A DNA stretch of 64,000 nucleotides from Paracentrotus lividus (Eukaryota; Echinodermata; Echinoidea; Camarodonta; Echinidae): the NCBI GenBank assembly GCA_940671915.1, contig CALNVZ010003429.1, positions 27,270,588 through 27,334,587 on the forward strand, read 5' to 3'. The translations under genes and the position numbers were made by a program. The notes beneath the pieces were generated by a model, which did not search any database, was not told where the DNA came from, and was given only the letters and a program-made list of their open reading frames with translations. Shown piece after piece: positions 53,701-61,339 of the stretch. The number at the start of each line of letters is the position of its first letter. Within the stretch, counting starts at the first letter, position 1.

Positions 53701-56419
53701 CAAAACCACTGCGTTTTCAGTAATGTCGTTTCATGTCTCTTTTCTTTACATTCTTACGGATCTTTTGACACCAAGTTCATTGAAATCTGACATTCCATTA
53801 GAGAGTTACTTGACTTTTCGTGGTCAAAGGTCAAACCACAATTTGAGATTTTTGTCATTTTGTGTACTAAACCAATGGCAAAGTCGGGTTTCCTATTTTA
53901 CTCTATAAATCACAGGTAAATCATTCTTTTGACTGCTTTTATTGTTCATTGAGAATGATCGAAATGAAGGCCTGAATTATTGAAATTCCTAAAATAATGG
54001 AAAACATAGATATATACATGTTAAGAAGAAAAACAATAGAATACATAAGAAATTCATAAAACAATGAAGTACAAAAGAATTATTATAGTTGTAGACCTTC
54101 TGATACTTCAAATCATTAGCTGGATCAATTTTAATTCTAAATGAATACTAGAACCAGTCTAAAGATGATTTACCTGTGATTTATAGAGTAAAATAGGAAA
54201 CCTGACTTTGCCATTGGTTTTGTACACAAAATGACAAAAATCTCAAATTGCGGTTTGACCTTTGACCAAAAAAAGTCAAGTAACTCTCTCGTGGTATGTC
54301 CGTTTTCAATGAACTTGGTGTCAAAAGATCTGTAAGAATGTAAAGAAAAGAGACATGAAGCGACATTACTGAAAACGCGGTGGTTTTGATTGAGCAACAC
54401 AATTTGTCTAGGGGTTGCCCTCAGAGACCCTAACGGTAATTAAAGGGTTAAACACTATAACTATTCCACGCTTTTTTAAGCACTTTCTTCACCGCCTACT
54501 TGCAATTTGGACACTTGTCATTGGATTTTCAGGTGCGAATATATATAGGAGTAGACACCAGAATCATCTTATCAGCCCATTTATAAAAGACATTATAGCT
54601 TTTCAAATTGCTTTGAAAAGACGAGACTGACTCACAGCATTTTGGCCACGCCCCCTCAAAATCGTTTTTTGGCTCCGCACTGTCTCAATTATATATCCGA
54701 TTTTCTTAAAACTTGGGGCATATCGATCAGGACAAGAGCTGCTAAAATAACAATGCAACAACTTGGTTCTGAAACATGACCCTTATTTACCCCTGCTATA
54801 TTGCCACCATCTATGTGACAACTGCATCCTATAGGATATTTTGTTTCTCATGTGGGGTTTTCAGGACAAAACAAAATTGCCATAGTAACTTTGTCGGCAC
54901 AAATAGAAGCGATCCAAACTGATGGGTACACAATGAATGTTTTTGACAAAGACAAAGATTCACAAAATTTCTTTTGTATACAGTGAAGAAGAGGAGTCAT
55001 TTGTGGAACAGCGGATAATCATGAGTATTGCTACCTACTTCTGCTGTGGGTAGAGAGTAACCTATCTACATGTACCTCCATATACTGACATGGAAAGCAG
55101 AATGAATTGAACATGTATATGTCTGAAAAGACTTTTTGACACTTGTGAAGACATACATTAAGACTTTAGTAAAGATACACACAAATAGTATGAAAAAGGA
55201 AGAATGGGAGGCATCCTTTCAAGATCCATATGTAAATCATATTGAATGTTAATAGATGAACAATATACGATTTATAATAAGCAATAAAATTCTTTATTTC
55301 CGCGTAGAGTTAGGCTCAGCTTTAGGTAACATTCAAGTGTATCGAAAATGTGTAATGTTTGCCGTAACGGGTTCCTTTAATAATTACAATTTTAATGATT
55401 GTTTGAGCTAAAATGATATTATAGCAAAAGTCAAAGGTAAACTACATGTCAATTTTCATGATCAAATTATCCATTGTAGGACATATAATTAATTCTTTTT
55501 TATTCCAATGAAAATAGCAAAAATCAACAAAGCTAATAAAGCTTTCCAGCACTTTAAACCAAACCATATAGTCCTCAAAATTTGGCAACCAATGAAATTA
55601 AACATTATGAAAATGCTCTTATGGCAACATTTTAGAATGTGTTATAGAATACCATCATCAGGTGATAAGTAATACAAGATATTACCACTTAACATTGTGA
55701 CCCTGTCTACTTTAAAGTGATAAGTGGGACAAATCTGTTAATGTCCGTTTTTTAACGCTTAAAATGTAATGTCCGTTAACGCCACAAGTGGCGCTCTAGC
55801 GGGTTACATGCCTCATTTGTTTCTTAAAATTCAACTAAATCCAATGTAAATTCATCATTAGCCTTTAAATTTTTGTGGAGCATTAGGACTTACTGTGTAC
55901 CTAAACTCACCACGACTTTCTCAATGAATGTAAAGGATATGTAAAAGAGTCTTGGTACAAAAAATGTAATGATCCCGTAACTAAGTTACGATATAATGGC
56001 GCTAACTACCACAACATGTACGGAAATGGATGGAAAACTTGCACAGTTTTATAGCTATAGTTTTTGGTTTATGTTCCATTATATGCAGTTCAGAATAGAA
56101 GAGTTATGTTATCTTAATGACCTTTTGAAGTAGCAAAAATTGGTCTGAAATGTAATGTCCGTAACGCTGGAACTGCCCATAAGTCTAACTTCTTGGACAA
56201 CCAATAGGGACATGTGTTGTAGAATTAACATGCATTTCTATGGGCTGTCCAAGAGCTTAGACTTGCCGGTTTCGTTGTACGGTCCCTCGGCCCCTAAGGA
56301 GAAGATGTTGTATTTGATACATGATTTTACTGCTTACCTGAATGATCTTGAACTTGAATGCTACTTAGGTTTCTCTGATCTTCATGGTCAGCGAGGAGCT
56401 TGACTTTATCATCTGCCAT
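40089..56419 (-). CDS. SLC18B1: SLC18B1-like major-facilitator transporter (complete, 14 coding exons)
   Basis: Joined exons in gene order: 56419-56338, 51818-51613, 50054-49959, 48878-48805, 47889-47742, 47042-46974, 46302-46215, 45118-44979, 43760-43656, 43253-43162, 42211-42116, 41811-41737, 40921-40778, 40167-40089; 1494 nt, 497 residues plus stop, all GT-AG and in phase. About 68 cytosolic residues precede TM1 (LTFAGIACMYL), and the protein fits twelve membrane segments. GFALGPPLGSFLYG (about 212-225) is the antiporter motif C of TM5, and GPTLGG repeats it in TM11. GYIADKKVTRI (about 331-341) is a motif A-type loop. Human SLC18B1 is 456 residues and is reported as a vesicular polyamine transporter (family knowledge); substrate here is inferred. 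Assignment to SLC18B1 rests on memory of the family, not an alignment. Confidence 0.85.
40197..40362 (-). other. Duplicated, still-open alternative last exon of the transporter
   Basis: Upstream of exon 14 in gene order. The block ATGTTTTCAG acceptor, then CACWTGAGGAATRARCCT and GATGCTC, aligns with exon 14. Spliced to exon 13 in the same phase it would encode GQSKTSHLRNEPLISYL and about 37 more residues to a TGA at 40199-40197. The acceptor and frame are intact, so it could serve as an alternative C-terminus; use is unproven. Confidence 0.45.
40778..40921 (-). CDS. SLC18B1: SLC18B1-like exon 13 (TM11-TM12)
   Basis: Acceptor TTTCAG, donor GTAGGT. Encodes CFMGPTLGGALVNQVGY, then GGCFVVVIIMSLFGVWEY. 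Confidence 0.9.
40990..41165. repeat. Fragment related to the GAGACGTCTC palindromic MITE
   Basis: Contains GTCGCGGAGACATCTTGGAG, ATGTCTCTGTGATGTCTCA and a later GGAGATGTCTCTGCGATGG, diverged versions of the words in the intact element at 44351-44595. Confidence 0.5.
41368..41589. mobile_element. Palindromic MITE
   Basis: Arms pair around a centre near 41470: TGCTGGGGGCTTCCAATGTA, CTACGCATG on the left and CATGCGTAGTACACTGGG, CCCCCAGC on the right. Outer parts share AATTCGG and GGCAGC words. Non-coding. Confidence 0.65.
41737..41811 (-). CDS. SLC18B1: SLC18B1-like exon 12
   Basis: Acceptor TTACAG, donor GTATGT. Encodes WYGLPEDLGTQAIVSGLF, then NGAFSL (loop into TM11). Confidence 0.9.
41978..42052 (-). 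repeat. tRNA-like relic or SINE head
   Basis: On the minus strand, CATAGCTCAGTTGGTAGAGC and GCGTTCGAAACCCGGTGG match tRNA D-arm/A-box and T-arm/B-box sequence with tRNA-like spacing. The anticodon stem has mismatches and the loop lacks T33, so a functional tRNA is unlikely. Confidence 0.5.
42116..42211 (-). CDS. SLC18B1: SLC18B1-like exon 11
   Basis: Acceptor TTACAG, donor GTAAGT. Encodes QIWIVSLSLALLGLSIGIG, then IMPAFLDLLITV (TM10). Confidence 0.9.
42255..42690. repeat. TTTGGTCTAA word repeat in a hairpin, copy 2
   Basis: Same structure as 38925-39285: left half with TCGTCTAATTACCTTTTGGTC-type words, right half with the complements (GACCAAAAAG, TAGACCAAAG), able to fold back over about 430 bp. 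Lies in transporter intron 10. Confidence 0.65.
43162..43253 (-). CDS. SLC18B1: SLC18B1-like exon 10
   Basis: Acceptor TTGCAG, donor GTAAAG. Encodes KVTRIMMVLGFWVAGVSFML, then IGPSPLLNLP (TM9). Confidence 0.9.
43656..43760 (-). CDS. SLC18B1: SLC18B1-like exon 9
   Basis: Acceptor TTTCAG, donor GTAAGT. Encodes PPFSVQPSVVGYLFLLMGG, then LFAPLWGYIADKK (TM8 and motif A loop). Confidence 0.9.
43761..44350. other. Transporter intron 8, nothing recognised
   Basis: AT-rich intron sequence without coding support up to the palindromic MITE at 44351. Confidence 0.4.
44351..44595. mobile_element. PIF/Harbinger-like palindromic MITE rich in GAGACGTCTC
   Basis: Near-perfect inverted ends GGGTGCTATCTCACTTCGCG, GAGACGTCTCCGCGA and complement, extending over about 100 bp each side. 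Flanks are TTA on both sides (44348-44350 and 44596-44598), as for PIF/Harbinger (TWA). The arms repeat GAGACGTCTC several times. No coding capacity. Confidence 0.75.
44979..45118 (-). CDS. SLC18B1: SLC18B1-like exon 8
   Basis: Acceptor TAACAG, donor GTAAGT. Encodes the central loop PTSREKTGSIVAVLKIPAVW, then TM7 (IVLLAVIWGSSCIGF) and DPTLSLHLTS. Confidence 0.9.
45136..45274. mobile_element. GGGGCGTTTCATGAAAGGAC MITE, copy 2
   Basis: Inverted ends GGGGCGTTTCATGAAAGGAC, TTGTC and GACAAGTCCTTTGATGAAAT, GCCCC. Only 18 bp upstream of the exon 8 acceptor, so it lies next to the branch-point region of intron 7. Confidence 0.8.
45280..45446. mobile_element. TTTCACCAAGTCGTTC MITE, copy 1
   Basis: Inverted ends GTGTTTCACCAAGTTGTTCT and ACGAATGACTTGGTGAAGCA with TTACGAA words inside. 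About 165 bp; tandem with a second copy at 45452. Confidence 0.65.
45452..45628. mobile_element. TTTCACCAAGTCGTTC MITE, copy 2
   Basis: GGCATTTCACCAAGTCGTTC on the left and GACTTGATGAAACCCC on the right, with inner blocks GTGCTAAATGATTGAGAAT and GTCATTCGTAAAGT that pair with or match those of copy 1. Confidence 0.65.
46215..46302 (-). CDS. SLC18B1: SLC18B1-like exon 7
   Basis: Acceptor CTACAG, donor GTAAGT. Encodes IGGYKLPFIVLGCIAMTVSI, then VDIFILPSL (TM6). Confidence 0.9.
46303..46973. other. Transporter intron 6, nothing recognised
   Basis: No TIR element or coding support. A 116-codon plus-strand open frame (46541-46891) has no recognisable domain. GGAAAAT/CCTCGGCCT words near 46820-46870 repeat locally. 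Confidence 0.4.
46974..47042 (-). CDS. SLC18B1: SLC18B1-like exon 6 (motif C)
   Basis: Acceptor TTACAG, donor GTAAGT. Encodes GMLEMFGGLGFALGPPLGSF, then LYG, the TM5 antiporter motif. Confidence 0.92.
47071..47256. mobile_element. MITE ending in TAAGGCGACTT
   Basis: Inverted ends TAAGGCGACTTCCCAAAAGA, TAAAGCCG and CGGCTTTATCTTTTGGTAAG, TCGCCTAA. Inner arms CTGCGTGAA and TTCACGCAG pair. About 185 bp in intron 5. Confidence 0.75.
47742..47889 (-). CDS. SLC18B1: SLC18B1-like exon 5
   Basis: Acceptor TGACAG, donor GTGAGT. Encodes FLDEIEDKTVFLTYCFVIR, then VEALGFSATGTAGMAICAQ and FPDNIAQMS (TM3-TM4). Confidence 0.92.
47890..48599. other. Transporter intron 4, nothing recognised
   Basis: AT-rich intron without coding support; a GGGGGCGTTTCATG MITE follows at 48600. 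Confidence 0.4.
48600..48679. mobile_element. GGGGCGTTTCATGAAAGGAC MITE, copy 3 (internally deleted)
   Basis: Ends GGGGCGTTTCATGAAAGGAC and CTTGATGAAATGCCCCCC, with the inner word GTTATAAGCTACTGAAATGC shared with the other two copies. About half their length. Confidence 0.75.
48805..48878 (-). CDS. SLC18B1: SLC18B1-like exon 4
   Basis: Acceptor CTATAG, donor GTGAGC. Encodes LPVIGGKFMFLSGCFVAAGC, then NLLF (TM3 start). Confidence 0.9.
49030..49279 (+). mobile_element. LINE 3' tail
   Basis: 3' UTR-like sequence ending GGTTAAACAATAAATGAAAT and a (GAAAT)n run at 49257-49279. The AATAAA plus pentamer tail is the form seen for non-LTR elements elsewhere in the window. No coding part remains. Confidence 0.5.
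49280..49958. other. Transporter intron 3, nothing recognised
   Basis: AT-rich intron sequence without coding support or clear inverted repeats. Confidence 0.4.
49959..50054 (-). CDS. SLC18B1: SLC18B1-like exon 3
   Basis: Acceptor CTTTAG, donor GTGAGT, 32 whole codons. Encodes ASKKGVTPDQIGLVFGAF, then SLCNFFASPVWGKY (TM2 and start of the TM2-3 loop). Confidence 0.92.
50072..50290 (-). mobile_element. LINE 3' remnant with ATT tail
   Basis: The minus strand encodes GPVIWNRLSADFRSGTSIL, a decayed reverse-transcriptase C-terminal end, then a 3' UTR with GCGCTATATAAA and a (TTA)n tail at 50072-50090. Confidence 0.55.
50291..51224. other. Transporter intron 2, repeats and G-runs
   Basis: Holds A-rich and G-run stretches (GGGG run at 50828-50848), a lone GGATCCGCCACT end near 50921 that matches the element at 34530, and C-runs near 51200. 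No coding support. Confidence 0.4.
51225..51582. mobile_element. MITE-like element ending in CAGGTCAACCATACACGTATGC
   Basis: Ends GGTCAACCATACACGTATGC and GCATACGTGTATGGTTGACC are perfect inverted repeats of about 20 bp. Inside, AAAATTACCCCCTATTA-GAGGCTTT is repeated twice in tandem. The element ends about 30 bp beyond the exon 2 donor. Confidence 0.65.
51613..51818 (-). CDS. SLC18B1: SLC18B1-like exon 2 (N-terminal loop and TM1)
   Basis: Acceptor ATCCAG, donor GTAAGC. Encodes a Pro/Asp/Ser-rich cytosolic stretch, then PLTLNQKLTFAGIACMYL and TM1 ending LAPFFPYE. Confidence 0.92.
51826..52260 (-). mobile_element. LINE 3' end with duplicated tail
   Basis: The minus strand from about 52260 to the stop near 52110 encodes ASAEFWNILIDLTYMKS, then TESFKTLLKSYLF, a decayed reverse-transcriptase C-terminus. 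The 3' UTR word CTTATATGTGCTATATAA appears twice with AAT-rich tails (51826-51880 and 51920-51970), so the tail region is duplicated. Confidence 0.55.
52358..52421. repeat. Perfect 29-bp hairpin
   Basis: Arms ATTGATAAGTATTGCACCAT... (52358-52386) and its exact complement (52393-52421) with a 6-base loop CGATGC. It directly abuts the target duplication of the 3.75-kb element. Confidence 0.85.
52428..56177. mobile_element. 3.75-kb foldback DNA element in transporter intron 1
   Basis: Ends GGCAATTCCA / TGGAACTGCC are inverted (one mismatch) and CATAAG flanks both sides (52422-52427, 56178-56183). The words TAATGTCCGTAACGC and complement recur near both ends (52811, 52965, 52990, 55740, 55768, 56150). 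The centre is a large inverted repeat: arms about 53295-53935 and 54165-54835, sharing AGGGCACCCCTAGACAAATT, GAGGGGGCGTGGCCAAAA and many other blocks, with a spacer of about 230 bp. No transposase or other domain was recognised. Superfamily not assigned. Confidence 0.65.
56184..56300. repeat. Palindromic fragment beside the foldback element
   Basis: AAGTCTAACTTCTTGGACA on the left and TGTCCAAGAGCTTAGACTT on the right are inverted. It may be the remains of a MITE into which the larger element inserted. Confidence 0.45.
56338..56419 (-). CDS. SLC18B1: SLC18B1-like exon 1 (coding start)
   Basis: ATG at 56419-56417, preceded on the minus strand by TTTTCAGACTTCCTACATC, so an untranslated exon must lie upstream. 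Encodes MADDKVKLLADHEDQRNL, then SSIQVQDHS; donor GTAAGC. Confidence 0.85.
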
Positions 56420-57747
56420 GATGTAGGAAGTCTGAAAAGTACAAGAGGGCAAAGGAGAAAGGCATTAAGAGTAGATCAAGACAACCTAGTCTGTAGAACT
56501 TAAAAGATCTGGCACGAGCCACTCATGATACGATGTCAATACTTTAGTATTGACCTCGTGGACCAAACTGCCATATTTTGGGGGAAATTTTGCAACCTTG
56601 TCAATGTTGTTTTATCTGAGGTTTTTCTCCTTTTTGCAATAACTTTCAGATCCAAAATTAAGTAGTAGCATATGTCTATGTCATTATAAGACACAGTGAA
56701 TAGGTTTTGGATAAATTTCGAATCAAAATCATGAAAAAAAAATTAAAACATCACTTATTTTTTTGCCCTTTTCCGCCCAAAAACGTGCGGGGAAATTTTC
56801 AGAAAGTGGACTTTAAAAAACAATATTTCATCCAAGAAGAAAGAAAGAAAACTCAAAACATCAGGGATAGTGAAAGGAACATCCAACCACTCAGTTATTG
56901 AAGAAAGATAAGTGAAAATGTTATTTTAAAAAGTGAAAACTTAAGTTTTTTTTCTGTAAGTTTTCTTACTGAGTCTTGTCATTAGTCCCAGATGGTTCAG
57001 TTGCTTGTGTGGCACGAGCATTATGTCAAATGTAGCCTACGGGCAATTCCATCAACTTCTAATAAATGATTCACCATTAGTTTTCTACAAGACACTACCC
57101 AACCTGACAAGGAGCAAATTTAACTTGATATCTCCTGACCACAAATACATTCAAGTAAATTCCAAGAAAGGAAAACAGACTGAGAAGTAGTATACCAAAT
57201 TTTAAGAGGGAGCTCGGTGACAGACAAGTTTCGGGATTTAGAAGGAACCTGACTATCTTAGTCATTATATTTATAAATTTTGTTAAATGAGAAAAAGAAT
57301 GGAGCTTAAACAAATTATTGTCTAGAATATTTGCGGATATATTCACATTTAGACGAAGAATGTGCAGAGTTTGTTCTGCTGCGGGGCCAATTAAAATGAC
57401 AGCATAAAAATTATAGAATCTACTCTCTATAACAACGGGCAACGTTACACATAAAAGGCAATGACTCTGTGAAACAAAAAAATAATAAGTTAATGTAATT
57501 GTAAATATTCCCCCCCCCCCTCCCCCACCAGGCGAAATGTAACGAAATGTTTAGTCAGAAAAGGTCTTTATAAAATGCACTAGGCCCCTAGACTAGGTCA
57601 AATTGACATTGACAATGACATATTATTTGTATTTGTAGATCTAAACACTTTAAAAGGTTTATCATTATGGATAATGGAGGAATTAGGAATCTATAGGCCT
57701 AGACTTCTGAGTTAGAACTGCAGGGGCAGAAATACGGATGGACTTAC
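56420..57747. other. 5' intron of the transporter gene
   Basis: Non-coding, with a poly-A stretch near 56738 and a C-run at 57509-57522. No element ends or coding support found. Confidence 0.4.
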
Positions 57748-57990
57748 TTAGAAATGAGTATTCCGGCCCAAGTTCGACGACTGTACCAATGCAATATTAT
57801 GGAGATCCACGTGTCTACGTCCAGGAATCAGCAGCTTTGTCCAGCCAGGTCACCGGCAAAACTGTCCGGGTGAGCGGAGGCTGAGCCAAACGTACGGTAC
57901 GGGCCAAGTAAAGCAAGAGTACCGGGATCGCGGGAAGAGCGTGGTATAGCGTCCACGTCCAGTGCCTGTAAAGGCTGTAGGACGTGGGTG
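57748..57990 (-). other. Probable 5' untranslated exon and promoter side of the transporter
   Basis: A good donor TTCTAAGTAAGTCC lies at 57748-57742 on the minus strand, next to sequence with many CpGs (CGTACGGTACGGGCC, AGCGTCCACGTCC). It would splice to the acceptor just before the ATG exon. The transcription start is not visible. Confidence 0.45.
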
Positions 57991-58238
57991 GGCCAAGTGC
58001 TAGTGTCTTAATTTTGCTTGAATTTAGCTTATGCCATGGTGAATAAATTAGAGTCAAATTACATAAACTAGATTAAGAAGTTGGTAGACAAAGGACGGGC
58101 CGTATTTTGGCGTTGAATTTCGCGATATGTCGCAATGCATGCAAAAAGCACAGTTGTGATTCGTCCATTTGTTCTGACGTCACTCTTGAGGGGGATTTCC
58201 TTTCTTTGCTTTCTTAATCTTGTTATTAAATGGGCGTG

Positions 58239-58261
58239 GTTCAGTTCAGTTCAGTTCAGTT
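58239..58261. repeat. (TTCAG)n microsatellite
   Basis: Four TTCAG repeats followed by TTTATATATTTTCC; the arrangement resembles the reversed tail of a LINE, but no coding part was found. Confidence 0.5.
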
Positions 58262-58433
58262 TATATATTTTCCAACAAACAAGCAAACATACAATGGTAC
58301 ATGGGCGCTGATACATGCGTGCAGAAGCTAGCTGACCCACTAGTCCTTGTTATTCATTCATTTTTTTCCTTCTTTTAAAATCGATTCCCGAGTTAAAATT
58401 TGTTTATCCTGATAGTTTTATTGTTTTCTAATG

Positions 58434-58860
58434 TTTTGGCCTACTACATTTCACTGGAATATATCTTCGAGAAATAAATCAAAATAAACTTGTAAAAATT
58501 GGTAGGCCCTATGTTTTTTGAATATTAAAATATTTTCTTGTTTTTTTTTAATATTAAAATATTTTTCTCATAGAAAAATGCTAGTAGTGGGGGACCATAC
58601 CTCTACTCGTTCCTGGTTCAAATTTCTGAGTGAAATTAGAAAACAATAAAACTATGGGAATACGGTATAGGCCTATACTGTCGAGGATGGATTGCCGTTT
58701 GGATTTCAAGGAAGACAGAAATTTTGGTATGCAGTGACATGAAAAAAAAAAAGAAAAAAAAATCTTTCCTAATGCCAGAGCGAAGTACAAGCTGAAATTT
58801 TGTTGTGCAGCTAGTGACATGAAAACATTAAATTTTGCGGAGTGCGAGTTGAAAGTTTTT
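58434..58860 (+). repeat. Segment duplicated at the right edge, original copy
   Basis: Aligns with 63599-64000 in the same orientation: TTTTGGCCTACTACATTTCA, ATATATCTTCGAGAAAT, TCTTTCCTAATGCCAGAG and AAGTACAAGCT in order. This copy reads clean; the right one carries many small indels. Confidence 0.8.
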
Positions 58861-59898
58861 ATGCAATAACCTGACAAAATTATAAAACACACTGAAACTT
58901 TTTGTTTTCCAGCCCTCCTTGATCCAGGCCAGGGTTTTGTCCAACGGCGAGGGGGGGGGGGGCAACTACATAGGCCTATATTTGCACCGAGCCCAATATT
59001 ATTACCCAGACATTGCTGATATTTGCAATAGCTTAGGCAGGGTTTACAAAATATGGCTACGCATTATAACAGCGTCCAATGAATATTATAACAGAGTGTA
59101 ACATTCAATTGACACATAATCTTTCTGAATGTCGAACCTTTGAAATGTTATTGAGTTACCTAAAACATTCATATTTTCTACTGTATGCATGTCAAGGGCC
59201 TTGATGGGCTTTTTAATTAACGGAAAAATTTCATTGAAAGGAAATCCCCCGCTTTGTTGTTTTTCACGCTATGTCACTGCAGTGACTGCGGGATCAGCGA
59301 GAGCTTCGCGAGCTAGCTAGCGATCAAGAAAAATTTAGTTTTTGATTGTTGAGACTTCAAATTTTGAGTCTAAACTTATTACACATCTCTAGGCCCTATA
59401 ATATAATTGAAGGGTCATTTTTTTTTTTGGGGGGGGGTGGGAATCTATATTGCCCCGATTTAAGATATCAAAGGGACTCATTTTTCGATGCACGAGTCCA
59501 TCTCTATCCGATTTGATCCGTCATTTCTACCTTACATCTCACAACAAAGTTAAAACTTTTATAATGGTTGCCAAATGAAATATATATATAATTCGTATAA
59601 TTAGGAGATTTTTCTTTATAGGAAGACTCAACTTTTATCATTGTTTATTTGACGGTTGAAAATATATTGGCGGTGTGCAACATACTCTTTAAAAAAGTGA
59701 ACAGTGCTTATACCAAAGCATTAATAATTTTCAAACGTTCTAGAGTCAAATGCCTGAGCTGTCCACACATATACAAAGTTTTACCCCCAAATGAATGGCT
59801 AAATAAATAAATTAAAAAAAAAAGAAGATTTTTTTTCCTTTATTTTAAAAGTGTTTAGGGACACTTTTTTTTGGGGGGGGGGGTAGGGGGGAGGGGGA

Positions 59899-59943
<45 letters not shown>

Positions 59944-59960
59944 TTTTCGTTTACAAGGTA
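58861..59960. other. Intergenic DNA, no gene
   Basis: Holds G-runs (58952-58963, 59430-59438, 59873-59900), a short CpG patch with GAGAGCTTCGCGAGCTAGCT near 59300 and a (TA)n microsatellite at 59904-59935. No coding support. Confidence 0.4.
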
Positions 59961-60606
59961 GGGGAAGGTGGGGCATAACGGACCACGTAACTTCAAGTGG
60001 CTTCTGTGACGTCACAGATAGGAGCAAGACTATAAAAATGATATTTCCTTGACGAGTTCTTATTGAAGTTTGATAAACAATCGATCAATAATTCTCATCT
60101 CTTTCATACTTCCGGCAAAATGAAGCTGAAAAAATATCGAAAAGGTCCGTTTTGCCCCACTAGTGGGGCAAAAAATGGACTCCGTGCATATTTCGTTGGG
60201 GCAAAATGGTACCCTATTTTTGCCCGTAAGAAAATAATCAACTCCTGGGGACTGATTTGTCAAAATTTGTTCAAGTTGGCAAAATAAATGTACTTTTGGA
60301 AGTCTCCAGAAGGGATGCGAAGCACACCAAATTTCCTCCCAGGGTCAGCAAATTATGGTCCTTTTTGCCCCACACCATTGGGTTCCATTTTGCCCAAGCA
60401 GAAATACCCTACATCAGAGGGGGACAAATTTTTGAATGGCACCCCCCTCTGTAGGTATTGATTTTTTTCGATGAAACTTCAGTGGTAAATTGGTGCAGCA
60501 ATGCCTCATTTACTGGCAATACATTTTATAGAAAGAAATACTTTTGATGTCAAGCTATGAGAAAGTTCCGTTTTGCCCCTAGGGTCCGTTATGCCCCACC
60601 TTCCCC
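59961..60606. mobile_element. TA-flanked element ending in GGGGAAGGTGGGGCATAACGG
   Basis: Inverted ends GGGGAAGGTGGGGCATAACG, GACC and GGTCCGTTATGCCCCACCTT, CCCC. TA flanks both sides (59959-59960, 60607-60608). The interior repeats TTTTGCCCC words in both orientations. No transposase; non-autonomous. Confidence 0.75.
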
Positions 60607-60639
60607 TATATAATATATATACACTGGCTACCAAAGAGA

Positions 60640-61041
60640 AAGACTGTTACATGTTCCCAATTTTAAACAATTTAGGTGTAAAACCGACCGTTTCAGAAAA
60701 AGTTCCATACCATATCTTATTGACCTGTTAAACTCCAAGTAATGTTCATATTCGCTAATTATCTGAAATGTAATATATTATTTAAAAAAAAAACACACAC
60801 ATCCGGTTAGATCCAACCTTTTCAAAACTCTCTATCTTGTGTCAATTTCTGCAAATGTATGTATTTTTATATTTAAGTATTTTTCTATCAATTTTATAAT
60901 GTTTTGTTATTGTTAATTTGTTAATGCTTTTATGTATTTTTTATTGTAAACATGCCCATTTCAGCCCTTCGGCTGTTAATCATGTTGCTTTTATTCACAA
61001 TAAACCATTCTTGAATTGAATTGAATTGAATTGAATTGAAT
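60640..61041 (+). mobile_element. LINE 3' tail
   Basis: 3' UTR-like sequence with CATTTCAGCCCTTCGGCTGT, an AATAAA at 61000 and a (TTGAA)n tail at 61013-61041. No open reading frame remains. Confidence 0.6.
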
Positions 61042-61339
61042 ATCTGCTTCCCTCTGCTTCAGACTTAACGTTAAACCTACAAAAAAGACATGCCTATAAT
61101 ATCGATGAATATATGTCAGTTAAATATCCATCCAACCATTCATCTTCCTATACGTGCCCATTCACCTATTTTCTTCTCCCATTAAAGCGAAGGATTTTTT
61201 TTTGTGTATTTCAAACCAATTCTTTTTCTTTTTATGCAATTATATTTTGCAAAACAAATGTAGACAGTCTTTTGTACAAAATCTTTTTTTTTTTTTTTTT
61301 TCTAATAAGTTTTGTCTACTCGAGTTCACCATAATATTA

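Noticed and set aside
57815..58057. 80-codon minus-strand open frame upstream of the transporter
   Set aside because: Overlaps the likely untranslated first exon and promoter side; no domain and no phase fit to the ATG exon.
60063..60287. 74-codon open frame inside the TA-flanked element
   Set aside because: Built from the repeated TTTTGCCCC words; no transposase motif.
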